A stretch of 64,000 nt of DNA from Robertkochia flava (GTDB lineage Bacteria > Bacteroidota > Bacteroidia > Flavobacteriales > Flavobacteriaceae): contig NZ_JAINZT010000006.1 of the NCBI RefSeq assembly GCF_020166515.1, positions 405,643-469,642 on the forward strand, read 5' to 3'. Below the pieces are notes generated by a model. It did no database searches, was not told the DNA's origin, and saw nothing but the letters and a program-made list of their open reading frames with translations. Each line of letters starts with the position of its first letter. The first letter of the stretch is position 1. The position numbers and the translations under genes were made by a program. This document shows positions 58,572 through 64,000 of this stretch, in pieces.

Positions 58572-59486
58572 TTAGACATCATTTAAAAATTCTTCCAATA
58601 GTTCTGCAATCCTTTCAGGTTGGTCCCATACCAGAAAATGTCCGGCATTCGGGATGGTTAAAAACCTGCTCTTGGGATGGGTGAAATTGCAATTTTTCTT
58701 AAGGTCTTCCAGGGTCAGGGAAGGATGAAGAATACGGTTTGGGATCAGGTAATCCTGCTCCCCGTAAATCACCCATACCGGGTGTTCGATCCCGGGAAAA
58801 CCCTGGATAACCGGTTCGGTTAACATGGCTTGTATATTAGCACCTACCGTTTCCAGATAGTCCGTATATGCATCGGAATTTTCCATAAGTTTTATACGGT
58901 CCTGGTACATAAACAGTGCATCTTCAGGCGTCTTTCCCGAAGCAAAATTCACATCAAAATTCCCTTTGATCTGTTCTGCAGACAACATAGACATAGCCGC
59001 AGGAGTCACGTACTGTCCAAACCAGTCGCGATCTGCCTGGGTAAAGGTTTCTACCCCGGCTGGAGCCAACAGAAACACGCCCTTCAACCAGGGCTTCTCC
59101 ACGGTATTCTCCGCCATGGTCAGTGCGATTTGCCCTCCCATGGAGTGCCCTACCAAAATAACGTCAGTATACCCCTGTTGGATTATGAATGCGGTCAAAA
59201 CCTCCGAGTAGTTCTTCATTCCCGGCTGCATTTCCCCCTTGGCGCTGTCACCATAACCCGGCAAATCAACCACGACTGACCTGAAATGGTCTGAGGTGCT
59301 GGCAAGCAGTTTATCAAAGGCCCTGGAATTACTTCCCAACCCATGAATCATCAGCAGGGTTGTATTTCCCTTACCGTATTCCCTATAATGAAGGGTTACA
59401 TTTTGGTGCTCGTATTCAAATACCTGCTCCTGGGCAGAAATGGCAATAGTTGACATAAAAACGGTTATAAACAATAGTAATCTCAT
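58572..59486 (-). CDS. Exported alpha/beta-hydrolase
   Basis: 304 residues. A signal peptide (1-18, ending AISAQ) precedes an alpha/beta-hydrolase fold with oxyanion loop MIHGLGSNSR (46-55). The nucleophile elbow is GHSMGG with Ser115, the acid is Asp245 (YGEQDYLIP) and the base His283 (NAGHFLVWD), so the triad is complete. It should cleave an ester or similar bond in the periplasm. It is the middle gene of the symporter-hydrolase-receptor run (25 bp after the symporter gene, 55 bp before the receptor gene), suggesting it processes the ligand brought in by that receptor. Confidence 0.9.
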   Translation of the reverse strand: MRLLLFITVFMSTIAISAQEQVFEYEHQNVTLHYREYGKGNTTLLMIHGLGSNSRAFDKLLASTSDHFRSVVVDLPGYGDSAKGEMQPGMKNYSEVLTAFIIQQGYTDVILVGHSMGGQIALTMAENTVEKPWLKGVFLLAPAGVETFTQADRDWFGQYVTPAAMSMLSAEQIKGNFDVNFASGKTPEDALFMYQDRIKLMENSDAYTDYLETVGANIQAMLTEPVIQGFPGIEHPVWVIYGEQDYLIPNRILHPSLTLEDLKKNCNFTHPKSRFLTIPNAGHFLVWDQPERIAELLEEFLNDV

Positions 59487-59511
59487 CCTTTAAAACTGAT
59501 TTTTTTATTTT

Positions 59512-61050
59512 TTAAGAAGCTGATTTCCCGAGATCCTCAACCACCTCTGGAATAGAGTCTTTCTTTTCTGCCACCCTAAGTGAAATGTAGATCACTCCGG
59601 ATACTAAAAAGGAAATGATAAGAGCCAGGGCTGAAGCGATAGCCGGGTTCTTGGTGGTGGCACCTTCCATATAAGGTGTCAACTCGAGATAGTATACCGA
59701 ATAATATACCCCTAAAGCAGTAAGGGTACCCACCACCGGAATCAGTTTATTCTGAACTTTTGTAAAGATCCCATAAAATACGGGAACGAAGGCTGCACTA
59801 AAAAAGGCATACACACCATTCTGAGCGAATATTGCTACACTAAGATTGGGGGAGGTTAATTGCTGCCAGGACAAATACACTACCACTATAGCAATTAAAA
59901 CGCCTATTATACGATTGATCTTCATCGCAGAGCTGTGATCCGTGTCCCTACCCATTAAAGGCAGCAAGAGATCGTTGGTGATCGAAGTAGGCAACGACTG
60001 AATTAATCCTTCCAGGGTGGAAAGACCGGCAGCTATTAAACCTATGATCAGAAGCAGGCTTACATAAGCAGAAAATTTGGACACGACGAACGCCGGAATT
60101 ATTCCATCCATCTGAAGCGGCTCTCCCTCAAACATAAGATCAGGAAAATAGGCCCTCGCATAAAACCCGACAAACACCACAGAAAAGAACAATACCAGCA
60201 ACAGTATGGAATACACAAGGAAGCGATTGACCTCATGGTCTTCTTTTAACATTAATGACTTGGTAAGGATGTGCGGCTGACAAACAATTGCAATACCTAT
60301 CAGGGCATTGCAAACCACCACTTCAAAAAAGTCCCTGAACAAAGGGCTCGTATCATTAAACGGCATCACCAGCTTAGGGTCTACAGCCGACAGCTGATGA
60401 AACAAATTGGCTTCTCCTGATGCAAATACGTCCCCGGCACCTGAATACAGCATAACCCCGGCAACAATAACCATTACAACAGCCTGGATAGAATTTGTAT
60501 AGACCAGGGAATTGGCACCCCCTAACATGATATATGTAAATACAACGATTACCAGTCCTATTAATACATATAATTCATTTGCGTCAATGGCTTTAGATAT
60601 CACCTTGGTGATCCCTACACAAATAAGTACAATGAAAGTGATGAGCAGCACACTTAAAGCTCCGAACATCTTTTGCAGAAAAGGAGAGCTAAATCGCTTA
60701 CCCAACCAATCTGCAATACTTAGCGATCCGACATGCACACCATACTTTCGGAATTTCTTCATCAGAAACACCAGGGCAATGAAAATAGCCAAAGGCATAA
60801 CCACCCCAAAGGCCAGGTAAGCTCCAAGACCGTAAAGCGAAATAAATCCCGGATTGATAATAAATGTTGCAGCACTGGTTAATGAAGATGCCAGCGCTAA
60901 AGCGACCGTAATGGGGCTAAACCTAACACTACCAACAGCATAGGATCTTAAATTGTCCGAAGAGGTCCTTGACTTTAACACCATCCCTATCAACAGAAGG
61001 ACAAAAATAGACAAGGCTGCAATGGTTAAATTTGGGGAAAGCTGGCTCAT
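59512..61050 (-). CDS. Sodium:solute symporter (SSS family)
   Basis: 512 residues with about 13 transmembrane helices. The SSS pattern starts SYAVGSVRFSPITVALALASSLTSAATFI, covering helix 1 with the broken Na+ site. GLSTLEGLIQSLPTSITNDLL near 318-338 is the typical helix 8 region with Ser/Thr residues for Na2. It moves an organic solute with Na+; within the family it looks closest to the pantothenate/short-chain-acid branch. It leads the run with the hydrolase and receptor, consistent with import of a hydrolysis product. The cargo is not determined. Confidence 0.9.
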   Translation of the reverse strand: MSQLSPNLTIAALSIFVLLLIGMVLKSRTSSDNLRSYAVGSVRFSPITVALALASSLTSAATFIINPGFISLYGLGAYLAFGVVMPLAIFIALVFLMKKFRKYGVHVGSLSIADWLGKRFSSPFLQKMFGALSVLLITFIVLICVGITKVISKAIDANELYVLIGLVIVVFTYIMLGGANSLVYTNSIQAVVMVIVAGVMLYSGAGDVFASGEANLFHQLSAVDPKLVMPFNDTSPLFRDFFEVVVCNALIGIAIVCQPHILTKSLMLKEDHEVNRFLVYSILLLVLFFSVVFVGFYARAYFPDLMFEGEPLQMDGIIPAFVVSKFSAYVSLLLIIGLIAAGLSTLEGLIQSLPTSITNDLLLPLMGRDTDHSSAMKINRIIGVLIAIVVVYLSWQQLTSPNLSVAIFAQNGVYAFFSAAFVPVFYGIFTKVQNKLIPVVGTLTALGVYYSVYYLELTPYMEGATTKNPAIASALALIISFLVSGVIYISLRVAEKKDSIPEVVEDLGKSAS

Positions 61051-61469
61051 ACTGTTAAATCTGCAATTATTGGTTTTTATAATTGAGGCATCTACAATTA
61101 TGCCCCACTCTTTTTTTCAAATTGTTGGCTAATATTAATTATTAAGTTAGTACTTCCAAGAAATGAATTGAGAAAATTTTGGGGTTGACTTTTTAAGACA
61201 ATATCGTCGTAAAATGAAGGTTTTTTCTTCAATATCGGGCTTTGAAAGCCGTTTCAGGATTAATTCTGCCCTCTTCCAATATCAATTCAGTAAATTCCAG
61301 CTGAATAAAACCAAAAGTCAATATTCTAACGGACTTTTTTATATTATTGATTTACAGCTGTATAAATATAATTATGAGAACTTAACGTTAAAAGTCCACT
61401 AACTATATTTATAAATTCCCGATATTCCCCAGTAGTTTTAATGATAGATTTGAGAAAAATCTTAAAAAC
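61051..61469. other. Divergent intergenic region between the symporter and SDR genes
   Basis: 419 bp, AT-rich, no credible gene on either strand. It should hold divergent promoters. TAGATTTG at 61445-61452 is an exact -7 box for the SDR gene 18 bp downstream. For the symporter side I see only a weak TAATTGCA near 61055. The middle part (61130-61400) shows no strong hairpin or repeat. Confidence 0.55.
61445..61452 (+). promoter_or_regulatory. -7 promoter element of the SDR gene
   Basis: TAGATTTG, an exact TAnnTTTG match, 17 bp before the ATG, so the leader would be very short. Confidence 0.5.
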
Positions 61470-62207
61470 ATGACTCAATTTAAAGACAAGGTAATTATTG
61501 TAACCGGCGGTGCCAACGGAATCGGGAAGACCACAAGTGAGCTTTTTCTGGCCCGTGGCGGTAGTGTGATCTGCTGGGATATCAACGAAGAACAAGGTAA
61601 CGCTTTTATCAGGGAGAACGAAGGATCCAGCCTTGAATTCATGAAAGTCAATGTAGCAGACCGATCCTCTGTTGAACAAGCAGTGAACACTATTATAGGT
61701 AAATATGGAAAAATAGATGTCTTAATCAATAACGCAGGAATCACCCGGGACAGCACTTTAAAGAAAATGACCCAGGAACAATGGCAACAGGTCATCGATG
61801 TTAACCTGACCGGTGTCTTCAATTGCGCTCAATGTGTGGGCATCCATATGATGGAAGCCGGATCCGGAGTTATCCTCAACGCAGCATCCATCGTTGGTTT
61901 GTACGGGAATTTCGGGCAAACCAATTACGTAGCTACCAAATCGGGAGTTATCGGTATGTCTAAAGTATGGGCCAGAGAGATGGGAAGAAAAGGAGTACGC
62001 GTTAATGCGGTGGCTCCGGGATTCATCGCCACTGAAATGGTAACCACTATTCCTGAGAAGGTGATACAGGACCTCGAAGACAAAACCCCTCTGGGAAAAT
62101 TAGGGCAGCCCGAAGATATCGCCATGGCTTATGCATTTCTGGCATCCGATGATGCTAAATTTATCACAGGAACCACCCTCAGTGTAGACGGAGGACTTGT
62201 ACTATAA
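61470..62207 (+). CDS. Short-chain dehydrogenase/reductase, FabG/PhaB-like
   Basis: 245 residues, classical SDR. Cofactor motif TGGANGIGKT (about 12-21), NNAGIT near 89-94, catalytic Ser in NAASIVG, and Tyr/Lys in TNYVATKSG (about 151-159). The end TGTTLSVDGGLVL is typical. It reduces 3-oxoacyl-ACP or -CoA (or acetoacetyl-CoA) with NAD(P)H. It is divergent from the symporter-hydrolase-receptor run and only 1 bp before the next gene. A role in the same acyl-thioester pathway is plausible. It is not in the main fab cluster. Confidence 0.9.
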   Translation: MTQFKDKVIIVTGGANGIGKTTSELFLARGGSVICWDINEEQGNAFIRENEGSSLEFMKVNVADRSSVEQAVNTIIGKYGKIDVLINNAGITRDSTLKKMTQEQWQQVIDVNLTGVFNCAQCVGIHMMEAGSGVILNAASIVGLYGNFGQTNYVATKSGVIGMSKVWAREMGRKGVRVNAVAPGFIATEMVTTIPEKVIQDLEDKTPLGKLGQPEDIAMAYAFLASDDAKFITGTTLSVDGGLVL

Positions 62208-62208
62208 A

Positions 62209-63603
62209 ATGAAATTAAAGAAATTCGTTGCATATATCGATACCCTTTTACCTCACGAGGTAAGCTTGCTCAACGAGAAGAAACAATTCCGTGATGAAGA
62301 CCGTCTCAATATTTTTGAGACGGTCTATCATAACATTCACTCCGGTGGATTCACACGGGATTACGACATTTCCATAAATAAGCGGAAGTATTCTCACCTC
62401 ATGCAATGGATGCAAACCAACCTTCAGGAGCACGATACTGATCATTTATATAAAAGACTCAATGAACTCGACACCCGCATCAAGGCTGATCTTATTGATA
62501 CGGAGGAAGAGAGCGAACTCCTGAAACTGATCGGGGAATACAAGCCCCATCACTACCATTTTATTCGTTTTTATGAAGTGGTGAAAAGTTACCTTACCTT
62601 TTTACTGATCCGGGTACGTATGAATGACTACCACACCATTAATAATTTTATTCATGTATACCAGGACGAATACAACAGAAGTAAGGACCTTCACAGTCGC
62701 CTGATCCAGGCAACCTCCGACATTGTAAAGGATTATCATGAGAATACGCTTACGGAGCAATCTTCCAGATGGATCCCATGGCTGAAAAAGAATATTGAAG
62801 ACAGGAATCTCGATGGTTTTAACCGATACCAGGCCCTCGTTCTTCTCACCTACCTCGCGCTCATGGATCAGCGCTATATCCAACAAACCCTTCAGTATTA
62901 CGGAACCATCGAGGAAGACATTGTAAGTGGCCTCTACTATTCCCGGAAATTACTCATTAACTATTACGGGAATAAACAATTGCTGTTAATGAAACTCCAT
63001 AAACACGATCTTGCCCTTCATTACGGGGAGCTTTCGATCAAGCATGACGGTCCTGATTATGTGATGTACCTGACCAATTACAGCTTCAACCTGTTACGTC
63101 TTGGAAGGGCCGAAAAGGCGCTTAAACTCATGCAACAGGCACTTCCCTATGTAAGGAATATGTCGAATCGTTATAACAGAACACTCTTTATCTCCTCCCT
63201 GATACGGTGCTATAACCACAATGGAGAATACCAGAAAGCGTGCAGCTATGCAGAAAATCAGCTGGATATCTACGAAAAAGACATTCTTGAGCACAACTGG
63301 AAGCGATTTTTCCGAAACTATATGGAGTCGCTGATTTATACCGGGAATTACGCAACGGTTAAACGCCTGATCAAGAAATACGACCTGTTGGAAAGTGAAC
63401 GCATCAACCTCTCACAGTATGCAGGCTATCCTTACTTTAAATGGTTCTCGAAACTGATCGCGTATAAGGAAGGGAATCTTTCTGAGAAGAAGTTCAAGGA
63501 ACAGATCGACCGCGAAATAGAATCTCTGAAGAGCACCTATCGCATCACACCTTCAGACGCCATTCTTAAAATACTGGAGACTGCGATTCACGAATTAGTC
63601 TAA
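62209..63603 (+). CDS. Helical-repeat (TPR-like) protein of unknown function coupled to the SDR gene
   Basis: 464 residues from ATG at 62209, one base after the SDR stop; the in-frame TTG at 62197 lies inside the SDR gene. The protein is all-helical, with no signal peptide or membrane helix. It has TPR-like pairs in the second half (HKHDLALHYGELSIKHD, LLRLGRAEKALKLMQQALP, YNHNGEYQKACSYAENQLD at about 265-360). It is rich in Tyr, Leu and charged residues. I do not recognise the family. Tight coupling to an SDR suggests a partner or scaffold, but nothing in the sequence proves it. Confidence 0.75.
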   Translation: MKLKKFVAYIDTLLPHEVSLLNEKKQFRDEDRLNIFETVYHNIHSGGFTRDYDISINKRKYSHLMQWMQTNLQEHDTDHLYKRLNELDTRIKADLIDTEEESELLKLIGEYKPHHYHFIRFYEVVKSYLTFLLIRVRMNDYHTINNFIHVYQDEYNRSKDLHSRLIQATSDIVKDYHENTLTEQSSRWIPWLKKNIEDRNLDGFNRYQALVLLTYLALMDQRYIQQTLQYYGTIEEDIVSGLYYSRKLLINYYGNKQLLLMKLHKHDLALHYGELSIKHDGPDYVMYLTNYSFNLLRLGRAEKALKLMQQALPYVRNMSNRYNRTLFISSLIRCYNHNGEYQKACSYAENQLDIYEKDILEHNWKRFFRNYMESLIYTGNYATVKRLIKKYDLLESERINLSQYAGYPYFKWFSKLIAYKEGNLSEKKFKEQIDREIESLKSTYRITPSDAILKILETAIHELV

Positions 63604-63675
63604 TAACCCTTATTACTTCCTGCTTTTTTGGATATTTCTTCTGTTTCTATAAGGAATAAGGAACGACTGGTTGAT

Positions 63676-63846
63676 GTCGGGAGTCGGGAGTAGTTAGTAG
63701 GGAGTAGAGAGTAGAGAGTAGAGAGTGGAAAGTACCAGTTGTACTTGTAACTTGTAACGTTTACCCTGTAACACATCACACTTCCCGCATCACGCATCAC
63801 TCATTACGCATCACACATCACGCGGTAACCTGTAACCTGTAACCTA
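63676..63846. repeat. Stretch of several short degenerate tandem repeats
   Basis: Four successive blocks of different simple repeats: GGGAGTAG/GAGAGTA units (63676-63730), CTTGTAAC units (about 63743-63757), CATCACGCATCAC units (63772-63825) and GTAACCT units (63825-63846). None codes for a protein. The units are not separated by unique spacers, so this is not a CRISPR array. It lies just outside the rRNA operon terminator. Confidence 0.85.
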
Positions 63847-63855
63847 AACGCATAA

Positions 63856-63886
63856 AAAAACCCTCACCATTTACATGATGAGGGTT
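63856..63886 (-). terminator. Terminator of the rRNA operon
   Basis: Minus strand AAACCCTCAT, loop, GTGAGGGTTT, then seven T. It lies directly after the 5S rRNA 3' end. Confidence 0.9.
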
Positions 63887-63891
63887 TCAAA

Positions 63892-63999
<108 letters not shown>

Positions 64000-64000
64000 G

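Noticed and set aside
61214..61402. Plus-strand open frame of 62 codons in the symporter-SDR gap
   Set aside because: AT-rich, low-quality composition and no start context; nothing supports translation.
63600..63800. Minus-strand open frame of 66 codons in the repeat tract
   Set aside because: It encodes low-complexity LPTNYSRLPT-type residues directly from the repeat DNA, with no domain and no promoter.
63676..63846. Repeat tract as a CRISPR array
   Set aside because: The units are 7-13 bp, degenerate and directly adjacent. There are no 25-40 bp repeats with unique spacers, and no cas genes are in the window.

Overview
The window looks like chromosomal DNA from a marine-type member of the Flavobacteriaceae (Bacteroidetes). 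The evidence is: SusC/SusD and TonB-receptor/lipoprotein pairs; a monomeric NADP isocitrate dehydrogenase; a long-form GAPDH with an N-terminal extension; flavobacterial families of unknown function (DUF4835, DUF4249, DUF6095-like and DUF6913-like, named from memory); -7 promoter elements of the Bacteroidetes form TAnnTTTG (clear examples at 36732, 39155, 43820 and 44797); and few Shine-Dalgarno sequences. The genus cannot be fixed from sequence reading alone. Most of the window is core chromosome. No insertion sequence, prophage, integrase, CRISPR array or tRNA was found.

Layout. 1-2.9 kb (+): a PadR regulator, a PspC membrane protein and a GIN-domain lipoprotein that is frameshifted near its end. 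3.1-7.6 kb (-): a SusC/SusD pair without enzymes. 8-20.5 kb (-): a long co-directional housekeeping block. In transcription order it holds a DUF6913-like gene and dapA; bamD, rpoZ, coaBC, DUF4835, recN and fabI; a glycosyltransferase, a YbbR protein and coaE; and an RprX/RprY-like two-component system. 20.5-22.2 kb (+): the two halves of a 5'-nucleotidase as separate exported proteins. 22.2-26.8 kb (-): a tight GNAT-prmC-LOG-ligA-YhhN operon. 26.8-30 kb (+): a ribD-HAD-EamA-YigZ operon with a near-leaderless start. 30-32.5 kb (-): a secreted GH9 plus CE4 fusion enzyme. 33.3-36 kb (+): dnaA, a low-molecular-weight phosphatase and an RsmI-like methylase. 36-39.1 kb (-): a muramidase-like protein, mltG, a GNAT and dapF. 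39.3-50.8 kb (+): an HtrA protease, GAPDH, a coiled-coil membrane protein, trmD, rplS, icd, a TonB receptor with a DUF4249 lipoprotein, and a small membrane protein.

50.8-61 kb (-) is the most accessory-looking part. In transcription order it encodes a sodium:solute symporter, an exported alpha/beta hydrolase, a TonB receptor, a KAS III-like enzyme lacking the usual catalytic His and one Asn, and an acyl-CoA ligase. A glycerate kinase and a GntP permease follow. Divergent from this are a FabG-like reductase and a tightly coupled helical-repeat protein (61.5-63.6 kb). Together these could take up an ester across the outer membrane, cleave it in the periplasm, import the acid and process it as a thioester. 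This is inference from domain content, and it is the best candidate here for an undescribed system.

The window ends in a low-complexity repeat tract, an rRNA-operon terminator and a 5S rRNA on the minus strand, so an rRNA operon lies just beyond the right edge.
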